Of a DNA stretch of 64,000 bases, positions 36,232 to 51,200 are shown piece by piece (the first letter of the stretch is position 1; every line of letters begins with the position of its first letter). The position numbers and the translations under genes were made by a program. The notes under the pieces are model-generated. The model searched no databases. It was not told where the DNA came from and was given only the letters and a program-made list of their open reading frames with translations. The DNA is from Andrena cerasifolii (Eukaryota > Arthropoda > Insecta > Hymenoptera > Andrenidae), in assembly GCF_050908995.1 (NCBI RefSeq), contig NC_135121.1, positions 5,952,001 to 6,016,000 on the forward strand, in the 5' to 3' direction.

Positions 36232-39200
36232 GTCACGTCTATGTCTATGATTCTTATGTCTAATATAAGGGATTTTCTACTCGATAGCGTACTCAAACGA
36301 CCAGTATTTCACTATATTTTTTAATAGCGATTTTTATAACTGTAAAGGCGCAGTAATCGATAGTGAAATCTCTCAAGCGTAAAAGTAGTTAGTTCATCAG
36401 TATTAAAAAAGTCCTAGGGTATATGCAATCTTTTGTAATCACGTACTTCTCTTAGTTTGCAAGTTGTACGCGAGATTTGTTAACGCATTGTTTCGTGAAA
36501 TTTTCCAATTTTTCTTTCTCTTCTTCTTTATTCGCACCTCGCATATGAATAGTAGTTTGCTTAAAGCAGTCGTCACGAATCAAACGATTAACAAGTATTT
36601 ATTGTAGATAGACTTTCGACGGGCACGTTCAGTATTTTTTCTGTAAAATATTTCATCAAAAACGTGGTGCATTTTGTTTCTCTTTCATTTCTGGTCGCAC
36701 GTCAAGCTCGCGCTATTAACTTTATACAATTTGTATGGCGACTTTACAGCTGAGACAATTGCCGAACCGTTGAAGTGTAAATCTATCGTTATCCGTTGGT
36801 TTCTTAGTATTGATATGCTTAAAGATATCAGCGCGCCACGGTCGCTTTAATTGATGAATCAATAATTGAATGGCAATGGTTGTAATTTTACCGCGATATA
36901 TTTTCGGTGTGATGTTTTCGTCTAAATTGCTTTAGATTGAATTATGAAATGATTTCGGTTGTAACCACTGGATTTAACCCTTCGTGGTCACACCTTCTTA
37001 TAATCACAAGCTGGTCACACGGGGTTCACTTTACCCCAGCGTGATTTCTTTCAGTTACCATTTTCGTATTTTTCAATCTTTTAACTTTTTCTGTGATAAT
37101 TGTACGTTCGTAATACTTATACAATCATGGTTTAATGCGGGGAAGGATTTGGGATTTTCGGGTAGGGGGGGGGGCAGAGCCGAATCCAAGATTACTAGGG
37201 ACCTTTTTGATATTTTCCTGCTAAATGAAAAAGTGTTTTTTTGGTATCAATTTATCATATTTTCCCTCATATTGCTAAGTTAAAATAATTATGTTGCAAG
37301 TTAAAATAAGTATTTCTCCCTTGGGGGGGGGGGGGGGGGGTAGGTCTGACAAATGAACCAGGGATCTTTCTGATATTTTCCTGCTAAATGAAAAAGTGTT
37401 TTTTTTTTTTTGGGTATCAATCTATCATATTTTCCCTCATATTGCTAAGTTAAAATAATTATTTTGCAAGTTAAAATAAGTATTTCTCCCTTGGGGAGGG
37501 GAGGGGGGTAGGTCTGACAAATGAACCAGGGACCTTTATGATATTTTCCTGCTAAATGAAAAAGTGTTTTTTTTTTTGGAGTATCAATCTATCATATTTT
37601 CCCTCATATTGCTAAGTTAAAATAATTATTTTGCAAGTTAAAATAAGTATTTCTCCCTTGGGGAGGGGAGGGGGGTAGGTCTGACAAATGAACCAGGGAC
37701 CTTTATGATATTTTCCTGCTAAATGAAAAAGTGTTTTTTTTTTTGGAGTATCAATCTATCATATTTTCCCTCATATTGCTAAGTTAAAATAATTATTTTG
37801 CAAGTTAAAATAAGTATTTCTCCCTTGGGGGGGGGGTAGGTCTGACAAATGAACCAAGGATCTTTCTGATATTTTCCTGCTAAATGAAAAACTGTTTTTT
37901 TTTTTGGAGTATCAATCTATCATATTTTCCATCATATTGCTAAGTTAAAATAAGTATTTTGCAAATTAAAATTAGTATTTCTCCCTTCAGCCCCCCCCCC
38001 TGTATCCGCCACTGGTTTAATAGTCTTTTTCTAGAAATGTAAATTTTGATATGACAAAATTTGTAGTTGAAAACAAGCGATTTTCCACGTTTGTGGGAAA
38101 AAACGATTTTTAAATTTTTTTTTATATTTTTTTCTTGTGACAAATCCCCTTTGAAAGTCGTAAAGCCCCGACATTTTAGCTCGAAAATTATTCTTGGGGT
38201 ACAATACACCCCGTGTGACCACGAAGGGTTGGAATATTTAAAATATTCGTCAAATGTACTTCAGTGTAGTCGACGTCCTATGTTTGCATCGCCATATTCT
38301 TGAGGAGCTGATGAATCGTTCCAATTATTCGCAATCAGTGTTAAATTGATAAGCGACGAAGAACTATAATAGAATTCTTCCCCATTCAAGAATTTCGCTT
38401 TCATTCATTCATCGAGTCCGCAATTATAATGCTTTTTTTCAGTGATTCTAGCAATTGTCTCATCGCTTTGCGCATTAAATAACTGCTTGAATTGCGAGAC
38501 CAATACATTAACTAAATTTCTATTAAATATCTAGCTGAATATTGCTGTTAACAGCAGTCGTTAGTTCCCTGTTGATTTCGAAATAGAAATTTCCATAAAT
38601 CTTCTAAATAACTTCGGGGTAAACAGGCAAATGTTACTAATGTGTCCACTGCTTGGCGTACCTTGGTCTTATTTATTTAAACGAATGTTCGGTTCACGGA
38701 TCGTTTAAGGAATCAATATAAAAACCATTTTACTACGAAGTAAGCACTACTAGATAAGATCTAACTATCTATTAATATTTATCTAAAGATATCGTAAATT
38801 ATATCTGGGCAATAGTGTCGTCGAGCTGTAAATTATTGCTTTCCGCATTATATAAGACCCCCGGTTGCAAATTTCAGTGAGAAAAACGTTCACCGAACGA
38901 GAATCCAAAGTGATAAAATGCAACACTTTTTACGCATCTATGTTGGGAAATCCTTCTTTTTTTTTTTGCAAAAACGGATACGGTGTGAAATTCAAGTTAA
39001 TGTAACGGGAAGATTCAGATTTCAGCACATGCGCGAGGAACGCGATGGAAGATTGATTGTCGAATCTTTTATATAAACAAAAAAAAAAATATTGGATGTT
39101 TGGATTTTTGCAAAAAAAAAAATGGATACACCGTTATACTTCAGCAGTCTTCGCAAAGGATTCAAAACATTTCAGAGCTCTCGTTGGCAAATTAAACGAT

Positions 39201-42200
39201 TTAAAATGTACACTATATGACACAAGGGAAAATGATAGAGAACATTCTGCTTTAAATTTTTGTTGTTGCAAGGCTACGAGATAACTGTACTTTACTATCC
39301 TTATAAAAAGGCGGATAGATCTCCTCAAAACTTTGTTTAGAATAGTCACGCGAACATTGAAGCCAGAGATGTTCTCGACAAATCGGGACTACTGTTCTTC
39401 AGAATTGTTTGCAAAGGGGAAAGAAATTAGAGGGAAATTGAAGAACCGAACATTCTGATCTTTCGTGTCCTTGCAAAAATCAGAGATTATATTTCCAAGC
39501 AATAAAAAAACCTTGATCTTGAGAATGTGTTAAGAGAGAAATGAAAATTTGGAAGTTCAACTTTTGTAACAGTAATAATTTTTTAATTTAAACAAGTTGT
39601 TAATAACGTCAAAATTTTTTGCGAAAATATACATTTGAATGTATTAAAAATTTTAGTAAAATGAGAGCAGTGTAACATTCAAGATATCGTTTTTTTAATA
39701 ATTTTGCAGAAAATCTGAAGAAGATTAGGATTCCGATTTTCTCTTGCAAACAAAATGTTCGAAGAAGAGCGTTTAGCATTAAATCTCAAGCCTCTGGCAG
39801 ATTTTTCAGGAGAGTTATCGCAAATATCATACTTCAAGATTTTTGCAATAGATTACAAATATTAGATTCGAAAAATTTTTACAAAAAAGTAAAATTTAGA
39901 TCGTAGAATTTTTACTGAGAATTCGAAGATGAAACAGACTCCTAGATTTCTTGCGAAATAAATAATAATTAAAAGTTCGCAGTATCCTTGCGAAAAATTG
40001 CACAGAATTTCGGTTTGCGAGGGATTGGAATGAATTGTACGAAGAGCAACCAATTTGCCAGGACCCTTGAAAGAATTTTGCGAAAAATCTAGGAAGTCGG
40101 TTTTCCAGTAGTTATGCGAAATAAGAAGTGTCCATAAATTAGGCGTTCGAAGTTTTATTAAAATTGTTTGTAAAATTTCTACGATGAACGAATAACGTTG
40201 GCAGGAAAAGAGGGGAGGGTATTGGAATTGAAAATTTTCGAGGTATTTTCTCATTGAGAACGAAACATTGCATCTGCATTGGAGGAAAGCACTGCAAGTG
40301 TATTTCCTTCGAATTTTCTCGCTTCTGGCGTAGAAATTTTTCTCACCTCCTAAACGAGGTGAATTTATTTATTAGGACATATTATTATAAACTGTCCCGT
40401 GCGACATAGCATATATATACAAAATAATAATTCATAATTATTCATACAAACGACTGAATAACCGCTTTCTTCTATCCTTTTGTTATGCGAAAGAATGTTG
40501 ATGTCAAAAGTAAGAAAGGGAAATAAGATTTTGTACTTACAATTAGGCGAATTTCTGGGCAGATAATTGCGATTTTCCCTTACTTAAATGAGCATTGCAT
40601 TTTGTTACAGTGTTTTTTTTTTATTAGTGATCAATTGGTTTATCACACATTCAGTTATCGTTATTGTAGATAGATTTGACAGCAATATATAAATTGCTTT
40701 TATTTATATTTCCATTGAAGCTTTGGCGAATGCCTGGCTGTTCATTTGCATATGATATGTTGTAAAAGAAACGGGTGAGTATATTTTTATATGAGAAAGA
40801 AACCCATTGGTCATTACTTTCATTACAACTGGAAAGTGGAGTTTGGATAAATTTCTTGTAATTGTGGAGCTTTAATTAATTGTTGCGTGGTTAAACCACT
40901 GAAATGTGCAATTATCTGTGCAGACCGAACTTTGCAATAAAAACAGGGAGGACAACATTGTACACCTTTTTTTTCAGTAGCTTGTAAAACGTTTTCTTAC
41001 ATCGGCTCGAATAGTTGTAATCATAGTTTTTTTGTATAATTTTCTGTACAACTTGCACCGAGAAATTGAAACGGACAACATTCAAACAGTCCAAAGAGTT
41101 TCGACGAAGCGCCGATGAACAAGCAGTTTTCAAGCATTACAGAATTGTAAACAATAAATAATTGAACAATGATTGCATCGCAATTACAAATCACGCAGGA
41201 AAGAAGTGTATTAAAAATCGCCAAATTACTACGTAACTCATTTCCTTGTTTCGCAGGCGTTAATTATTTATTGTTGAAATAAAGGCATGTGAACTTTCAA
41301 CCGTACGTGTGAAATTTTAAACTTTAAGACTGCAAATGATTGAGAAGTATTTCAGTAGAGTTGTTCCTTTTTTTTTTGTTTCACCGTCATTAATTCGCAG
41401 AGCCACCGATTAATCGCTCGGTCGACTCGCTAATTAAGGGAAAGTATCGCCGTGATACTTAAACGATCGTTTAGCCGAATTATCTCTCGCGCTAGTGAGG
41501 ATTCGAACACCTATTTTACGTTACTTTAGGTTCCTATTTTATTCGAATTCTGCGAGCTATTGTTTAAAGCAGAAATTAAAAAAAAAATAGAGACCGCGTT
41601 TTGTTATGCGATTTGTGACATTTTTTAAATCTCTTGTTCGTGATGCCCGTACAGGTTGTTGCAAGTATCGAACGAGTCTAGATATTAAGAGAAAATCGAA
41701 ACTCTTTAATTGGCGGTGCAATTACTGCGAAATTCTGAGAATTCACCTTTTTTTCTTTTATAAGAAAAAAAAGCAGACAGCAAGTAGCTACCATTTCGAT
41801 GAATTCCTAGCAACTCCCTCGAGCTAAATGAATTTCCCTAATTCACTTGATTCTCCCATTCATTTAAAAAGGAACCCGTTTCGCGCATGTAGAAAATGAG
41901 CTGATTGGCTCCGAAAGAGCGTTGGTGGGGGAGCAGCCAATAGTGGCTCCTCCCGGCACCAATGAGCGTCCAGCTGCGCAGAACCGGTTCTAAACTCGTC
42001 GGCCGGCAGGTTCCTTCTTAAATGAGATCGAGGATACTCATATTTATACAGTGAAGCCCGTAACAGAATATGTTTTGGAAATACATTTTACATCGGCCTC
42101 GATAAGAATTCTCAAAGCATTCTTTTATTTTATAATATTGCGGTTATTGTCGCTATAGTCTGAACAAAATCAATTGGCTGACTGTTTGGACCAGTTGGTT

Positions 42201-45200
42201 TTGCTTTGCGAATAATTAAAGTGCTATCCGTTCGACTCTCTACCGACGAAATTATTACAAACGAAACAATAAATATTAATTTTTTCCGATAAAATTTATT
42301 TTTTAAACATTAGGTGCTTCTGTTGCACTCCGTAATATGTGTCATGATCCTTCACAAACTCGCGACTCTTATAAGTCCAAGCGTTTGAAAGGAAGGAATA
42401 AGATGTTATTGCTTCGATACTAGATCATTATAGTCTGCAGAGGGTCCAGCACCAAAGTTAACCAACAGTGTGCAATCCGTTTGAAATAAATTTTATCTGT
42501 ATCAAAATCTGAACGCAGAAAAGTTTCAATTTTAATTTTCGAATGTCCAGAAGATACTTTAAAGATCAAACACTTGCCATTGATTTTATTTTATTTAATT
42601 GAAACGTGTACTTAGCACCTGCTAGTGAATTTGTCAGTTAATTCCCACGTGTAAGTCCGATGTAGCCTGTGTTTCTACTACCTCCGTTTCGATTTTCTAC
42701 CGGTTCAGGCTCCCCTTCGAAATATACACGTAAACAAGAGTTGGATAAACACTTTTCTTGGCGAGGAAAAGCTTGGTTCAGGGAATGAACAATAGGTATT
42801 TAATATAGATAACTGTCGAGATTAGAACATTGATACGAGTACACGGGGGAAACGCGCGAAGGTTCTTTACAACAGTTTTTCCATGGTTTTCAGACTGTGG
42901 TATCTGTATCAATGTTCTGGTTGGCGTTAATTGTATGCGACCTTTTAATTGTCAACGCGAAGATATCAGTGAATAAAGATATTCAAATTTGTACGTCAGC
43001 CTCGATATACTTATTTTATGGTGCAATCGACTTTTATTCATTCGTCGAAAAGAAGTTTGTTCGGGGATGAAATTAGATACGAATTTCTGTGGTGAGCAAG
43101 TGGGCATGCTCTGACTCTAACTTCGCTAATTGCATAATTTCTCATGGATTACATTTAAGGATGTATCGGACGTACAATATTAATCAAAAGTGTTTGAAAT
43201 TTGAAACACTTGAATATCTACGTCTCTTAGTAAATCTAGATGTAAGGAACTCGAACGATAGGTGGAGTCTTATTTTTACTTGTAGAGAGGGATTTTTCAC
43301 TTTACAAATGCTTTTTCAAAAATTATTAGTTGAACTTTTGGCAGTGAAAATGCCCTGAATTCACAATTTTCTCAAGTTATAATTTATTTCTTTAAAACGG
43401 TGTAGCGAAAACAATTGAAACTCGGCAGATATTTTAATCTATCCATGTACTATATGCACAAAAAAATTGAAAACTTTGGTAGGGTAAACCAACCAGTGAA
43501 TGACCGAATTGTTGAGTCTATGGACCTTTGAGATTAAGGGGACCTTCCGGTCTAGAGCCCCCCCAAAATAGGTGATCTTTAGGAATTAATTAATGGAAAA
43601 CTACTATGTATAAATTAATGGGACTTTTTGCATTGGATTAAGGATGTCTTAAGTTATAGAAATATATTTTTTGTTTTATAATTAATCATTGCAGACGGCA
43701 CTGGGGAGTCGTTAAAGTCAAGGCGTCAAGAAATTGATTCAAAACGGTGGGACCTGTATCTCCAAAAGTTATTATCCGATTCAACTGAAACTTTTTTATT
43801 TTGAAGAACATACTTCTGGCTAGGGGGTGAACCAGAAAAAATTACAAAAATGACATTCTTTTTAGAAAATAACGACACTTGAAATTTGAAATCACTTTTT
43901 CCCTATATTTTTCGCCCTTTCAACGCCTTTAAAAATTATAAATTCTCTATTTTTTAAATATTTTACTGGTTTCCGCCCTTGCCAGAAGTATGTTCTTCAA
44001 AATAAAAAAAGTTTCAGTCGAATCGGATAACAACTTTTGGAAATACAGGTCCCACCGTTTGGAGAACTCTGTTTCGAGAAAAACGCGTAAATGCCTATAA
44101 CTACGGGAATTTTACGAATTTCAACAAATTCCTTTAAACACGTATTCCTAAAAGGTTGAATATTCGAAAAATGAAATAAAACAATCGATTTTAACCGGAG
44201 GTTCCGGTCTAAAAATCGATTTTTTTAAATTTGAAATTTCTATAAAAATAATTACTTATTCTTATCGTAATTAAAAAAAAAAATTATAAAATGCAAAACC
44301 TGTAGAAGCCCAGTAAATGCCCGCATACTTTTAATAAGAATTGTACTTATTAATGTTTGCTTAATGCGCGTAACTAGAATTATAGGATATTAAAAGTGCA
44401 ACTACCCTACATTTATAAACATATAATAATGTGTAAATTAATAATAGACATTTCTTTGCCTAATGGTCATTCACTGCTATGCGGCCAATTACTGGTTGCT
44501 TTACCCTATTTCTTCAACATTTTTTCAGCGGTTTTATCTGTCAAGATCGTCGCTTTCCATAAGAGCACGTGTAAAATCAGTGAAAATTAAAATCGTTATA
44601 AATCAGCAACCGTTTAGTGAATTTGTTTAAAATTTTTTGAGCACATCAGGAAGATAAAAAAGAACCATCTCACAAATTTGCATCAACATAGTACCATTTT
44701 GAAGATAGGTCCTGTACATCCTTAAGTTTATGTGAAATTTGTGGATTAGTTGATCAGTTATATTTCTAACAGAAGTTCGACTATCGATTAGGATTCTCTC
44801 GAAGTGTCCACAAAATTATATTTTCACTTTGGGGATCATAAAAATATTCCCATTGCTTAAAATAAATAAATTTAGGCAAATGAAGTTGAAAATTAATGAA
44901 CGCTTGTTTGACGAAATTTTCTCATTTCAGAATTCTACATATTTTTTTCTTGTAATAGAAACCAGACTTCTTATTTTTGTACAAACATTTTCAAATAGCA
45001 TTAAATTAGCAAAAGGTTATTATTAACGATTTTTTGGTTAACTAAATTCTTTTATTTTCAGATCTCGTCTTAAAATAGAAATCTCGTATAAGCGACGAAA
45101 TTAACATTTACCTATGCAAAGAAATAATTACTCAAAATATTTTAGTTGTAAGTAGATTGTGCTGAAACAAATTTTACCACAAGGCGAAAATTATTTCGTT

Positions 45201-48200
45201 TTTTTGTAGAATGTTTAGTAATTTTAATTCTTGCATTGTTTAGAGCAGAACTATAGTATCAGAGTGTAGATTAAAAAATACCATATTCCATGTATATTAT
45301 AGTGTTTTATATCAACTGAGGACTGAGCAAAGTCCACTAATTTTTTATTAATGTACAATCTACTATTTTTGCGTCCTAAAATTCTAAGTTTAAATTTATA
45401 TTAAAGTTTCATATCTCTTTATGGCCAACAGATTTTTCAGCAAGTGTGCGAGGAAATATCTATTTTATTAAAAAATGTAATACCAGTAAATTTGCGTAGA
45501 ATAATATCAGCTAAAACTTACTTTTATCATTTTCGTTTCGAATAAAGTGAAAACTGATATTCACGATGCATGGCAGGAGATAGATTCAGCATTGACAAGA
45601 GATCTGTAATTTGCAGGACATAATCGATTATTCGATTCAACGCGAAACCCCACAGAATTTGCGATTGCAAGCTGCAGGCAGTATTTTTAAAATCGCAATC
45701 ACAGAGCAAGCTTTTTCCACTCTTGTCCTCTCTATCACTTTCTATTCACTCTTTAATCAACAAGCAGGAACTTCGCTTTAATCAAACGTTTGAATCATTC
45801 TCCTTTTTGCAATTAAAATCTTCCTACAATTTTTGTGTGTTTGAGGTAAACGTATTTGTGTTTTTATTTCAAGTCAATAAAATGCTCCGCGAAAAATTGA
45901 AATAGATTTACTTATGGTACTTAGAAAGTGATTAGCATTGAGAAGCCGATTGTTACGTGCCACTTAAGGGGAGCTTCTGGTCTAAAAATTTTTTTTTTTT
46001 TATTTCATTTTTCGAATGTTCAACCTTTTAGGAATACGTGTTTAAAAGGATTTGGTGAAATTCATAAAATTCACGAATTTATAGGCATTTAGTGTTCTCA
46101 AAAACGGTGGGACCTGTATCTCCTAAAGTTACTATCCGTTTCGAATGAAACTTTTTTTATTTTGAAGAATATACTTCTGGCTAGGGCGAGAACCAGTAAA
46201 ATTTACAAAACTAGAAAATTTATCATTTTTAAAGGCGTTGAAAGGGCAAAAAATATATGGAAAAAGTGATTTCAAAATTCAAGTGTCGTTATTTTCTAAA
46301 AAAAAGTAATTTTTGTAATTTTTTTCTGGTTCACCCCCTAGCCAGAAGTATGTTCTTCAAAATAAAAAAGTTTCAGTCGAATCGGATAATAACTTTTGAA
46401 GATACAGGTCCCACCGATTTGGATGAATTTCTTGACGCCTTGAATTTAACGACTCCCCAGTGTCGTCTGCAATGATTAATTACAAAACAAAAAAATATAT
46501 TTCTATAATTTAAGACATCCTTAATACAATGCAAAAAGTCCCATTAAATTATACACAGTAGTTTTCCATTAATTAATTCCTAAAGATCATGTATTTTTAT
46601 GAGCTTTAGACCCGAACCTCCCCTTAAAAGCCGAAAATTGTTGGTTTCTGTAATTTTTCTTAACGCCGTACAAGTAGAGGAATATATCACGTCGATTATT
46701 CAGTGAAATATTGCATAAAATATGCTTAATAGTTACATTTCTATTTATTGAATTATTGCCACAAATATTTAGCATTTCATATTTTAGATATGATTTATCT
46801 TAAATTTGATTATAATAATATAATTTGCGTATTCTTTAACTGCAGAATTTTATATTATTGGGTCTACAAGATTAGGTGTATATTAAAATTATTTATGACT
46901 TAAGAATCTATAACGCGTCAGAATTTACAATCCATTGATCAATATAAAAAAACCTTGAGTTCTATATTCTATATTTCTTCTGCTGAGTGCAATGAATAAA
47001 ATGAATATTTTAAGTAAAAAAAATTACGTAAACATTTTTGTATGATTATGTGTAATCACTACAATATCGAGCTGTTGTGCATTTATTATTTCATTCGTAA
47101 TTAACATATTCAGTAAATAAAAGGATAATATACAAGCAACTTACCAAGATACAAATATTGATAATTCTGTAAAAAGTATAATTATTTGTACACTTGATTA
47201 TATGATATTATTTATATCGATTATGGTAGGAAACGAGTTATCGAACTTTCAATGCGGAAGGACTATGTGCATTATGTATTGAGAAAATTTGTTTCAGTAA
47301 AAAAGCATGTTATTATTACTTTATTTTGACTGATTATTAATCTACTAATTTCTCAGAAGAACTTCATCAGACCATATTAATATCGAATTTTATATCTATA
47401 TTTTATAATATGTCATTTTTAGTCAGTACGTGTGCAATAATAGGGGAAATGTTTTGAATTTATATATTTATAAATGTTCAAATGAGAATTGTACATTCCA
47501 GACACCAGAGGTGTTACAATATTTGTTTAAGCTATTTGAATATCAGCAGTGTAGGAAATGAGTATCAGAGTACCAAGTAGTTCCTGCTACGCCATAGGGG
47601 TCAATAGTTTATCGCCCTAATAAATTACGAAGGGTGAAAAATATCTCGTATAAAAGTGACTCTAGCGGTATAGTCGTAGGGTTAAGTAAACTACTGAATT
47701 TTTATTGAAATAAGAATGGTCGGATCAGAAAATTGGTCAGCTTTTATTGTACATGCAAGGAAGGGATCGACGTCTAGATATGTACAGGGCGATTCATAAA
47801 CTCATATTAACCTTCAGGAGATGAATCTACACACTAAAATAAATAAATAATACTACATAAACATAAATCATACCACAGTTTCTGAATTCTAAAGGATTAA
47901 ATGAAACACTGAAAATGACATGAAATGAAATAATTACTAATCCGTTTTGTATTTTTTCTCATTTCATTATCTTCATTATTAATGATTCTATGAGTCATTA
48001 ATTTGAGTAGCGTATATAATAGATTTAAAATGCCATCAAAAATAAAAATTCGACTATCACCTCGATCATTTCCTTCAGTCGTTTATTACTCGAGAACTGT
48101 GACATGTACGATCTACGTTTCGTGTAATATTTTCTATTCAAAACGTTGAGTTTGTATTGGCAGGCATTTATGAATCACTTTGTATCTATAAGTAATATGT

Positions 48201-51200
48201 TAAAACGTTCATGAAAATTGAATCCATAAATCTGTAGCAACGTATGTAGTATGGAAATACTTATTTAGGTCGAAGGGTACGTCGCGGCAGGCCGCGACTT
48301 GGAACGAGGGGTGGAAAGCACGGATCCCCATCTGTGCAGGGTAACTCGCCCTCGAGGAGTGAATGGCTACCCTTGGATATGAGGACCACACCTCCCGCTG
48401 CGATGCCTGCTTTCCGTGGATTCGAGGAATCCTCTTCCGATGGCGTGGTAAGTTTTTCATCCCTCTTATATCCGACCGTTTCTCATACCATATCTTCAAT
48501 GCGAGTTTGAACATACAGGGTGTCCCAGAATTGGGTGACAATCCGGGACATGCATCCTGATGCAAAAAGACATCGAAAAGTCCTTTACCGTTTTCGGATC
48601 CGCGGCTTCGTTCGCGAGATATTAACAGTTGAATATTAGTGGTGCAACTTCCGAGCCGCGCGGTTTAAAGCCGAGTCAGCTGATCGCTCGCAGGCACACG
48701 CAGGAGGCGCGCGCAGATGTTCACGGTTTGAACCAGCGCGGTCGACTCTACTGTGCGCGTGGGTCTGTATCTACGCGTGCCTCCTGCGCGTGCGTGATAG
48801 GGGTCACTGCTCCGCGCTCAGCTGACTCGGCTTTAAACTGCGCGGCCCGGAAGTTTGACTGTTAATATCTCGAGAACGAAGCCTCGGATTCCAAAACGGT
48901 AAAGGACTTTTCGATTTCCTTTTGCATCAGGATAGCGCATGTTCCGGGAAGTCCTCGAATTTTGGGACACCCTGCATAGGAAAAGATTTTACGTCGATAA
49001 CATAAGCGCACATATTTAACAACTACTAAATGCAGGCACTCAACGGTGAATTTACAACACAGCAATTTTCTTTTACTAACGCATTGCATTTCGCCCTCTG
49101 AATTTCGTATTTGCTAGTTCCGCGAGTTTTTACTGCGTTCACGTGGCTTTACGACCATATCAATTATTTACTAAAACAGTTATCTGAATACTTCAGTGGC
49201 GAAACATGTTTTTATTATTTGTTCCAAACCAGTTACGATTATACTACTTTATTTCTGACATTGCAATGTTGAGCAGTAGTTCATTGTTACATTACAATGT
49301 TCCAGTAGTAGTTCATTGAAGACGTTTAGCCGAGTAATTACTTAAGTCGGAAGGAGATTTAAGTGAATTGAGATAATAACTCGTGCAATTATGCGCTGTA
49401 GAAAATTGTACATTTAATTAAGAAGTGGGTAAAAACTGCAAATTATATATTAGAATTATATCCCCATAAGGGATCTGTAAAGACAAGTGTGTTATTACAA
49501 TAGAAACTGGATGTATTAATAAAGTAGTCTTTGATCAGCTGTAATCAATACGTCGATCGCAGGGTGTTAATGCGGTAACTTACTTCACTCCCGCCAGTCT
49601 TCTTTGTGCCTCACGTTTCTTGAGCTTATTTTATTTCATACAGTTCTACGAGACCTTAATTCCAACGCTGTCCCTATTTTCTTTATTTTCGCTGATGCCC
49701 ACCGCCTTTGACTCGCTCTCATTTCCGTACCATCCGTCTCTGTAGAGTTCTTGAGTTAGCTGATGACTTCTTTATCTTTCAGTATGATGTCAGAAGTTTT
49801 GCTCCTCTATTCTACTTTTGTTTCTCGTCTTTCCTCATTTTAAGTTACATCCACACTTCAGCCTGACCCCCTCGCATTTTCGTTCAGCTGCTTGGCGATT
49901 TACTTAATTTTTGCATTCACCTTAGTATTTCAAGTAATCATCGTACGTTTGGTTCAACTTTCTGCCACGATTGTTTGTAGAAACTTTTCATTTTAAAACT
50001 TTCAGCGTCGCAAGATTTAGCGAATTACCACCTCGATTCAGTCAGGCTCCACTGTGCGGTCACTTCTGCCGGGGAAGTTTTGCCCTGCTCGCCTCGCTTT
50101 GAATATACAGGGTGATCCATTTAAATCGGTCCTCGCGAGAATCTCCGAAACTATCGATGCTACCGGGAAATGTTTCAAACAAAAGTTAAATAGTTTCGAG
50201 GGATGCATGATTTGGCATCAGTAGTTCTTCTGTAAATGGACGCGTAGAGGACATATGAAGGTCAACTTTATTTTTTAAATGCGACCATATATTTTTTAAT
50301 GCATCAATCCACGCAGCTCATCATTCCCGATAAAAAGTACTAAACTATTTATGCCAAAAAGTCCTTAATTTTTTCGATATTTTAATCATCCCCTAAAAGG
50401 CAAGGATAGCACTATCTTTTAAAAACAGACCTGCCAAGCTTCGCATTTCTTATCGTATCTCCACGAAAGTGACACCAATTGTTTTTACTTTGATATTCAT
50501 AAAATTTATTGTGTTTTATTAAGTTTACTTCCCATTTTCCCGCGCACGTTTTGTTTTCTTTTAAATCAGCTATTCTCACAATGGAACATCTCGAACTCGG
50601 AACTGTAAAAAATTCTGAAACTTTGTGAACATGTAGAGAATTTTCTCCCGTTTATGACGCAATTTTTCTTTGCCGCCCAAATTCACTCTAAAGGGGGTGT
50701 AATTTACCCCCGAAAATCCGGTTATTTTCCAATTTTGAGGTTACCACTCGTGAACTGTAAAACAATTTATTCGCCAAATGCTAGATCTAATTAAAACAAG
50801 TAAATTTTGTCTTGAAACTTTTTTTCTACCTCTTACAGTTCGCGAATTATAACACAAAATCCGAAAACAGCCTAATTTTACTGGGTTAATTTCACCCCTT
50901 CTGGCGAATTTGGGCAGCGAACAAAAATTGCGTTGCAATGAGGAGGAAATGCCCTACATATTCACAAAGTTTCATAATTTTTTGAATTTTCGAGTTCAGG
51001 ATCTTCCCTTGTCAGTACACATTTCCTCTTACATATTGGCTTGCTGATGGTTAGTCCTGTTGAGTGCTGTACCTGTAGGCGTCAACAATCCAGTGGCGCA
51101 TTCATTAGCCTTTTGGGAATTACCATGTGAAAGCCTTGAGCACACCAAGCTGGGTTAGACCTTCTAACTCTGTGGGGTGTAGTAAATAACGAAAAACACA

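Noticed and set aside
39862..40254. 130-codon minus-strand frame
   Set aside because: Lys/Phe/Ile-rich reading of AT-rich DNA with no recognisable domain, splice context or GC shift.
48209..48565. 118-codon minus-strand frame over exon B1
   Set aside because: Shadow of the plus-strand AT-hook exon; the plus frame has matching splice sites and phases with the BEN exons.
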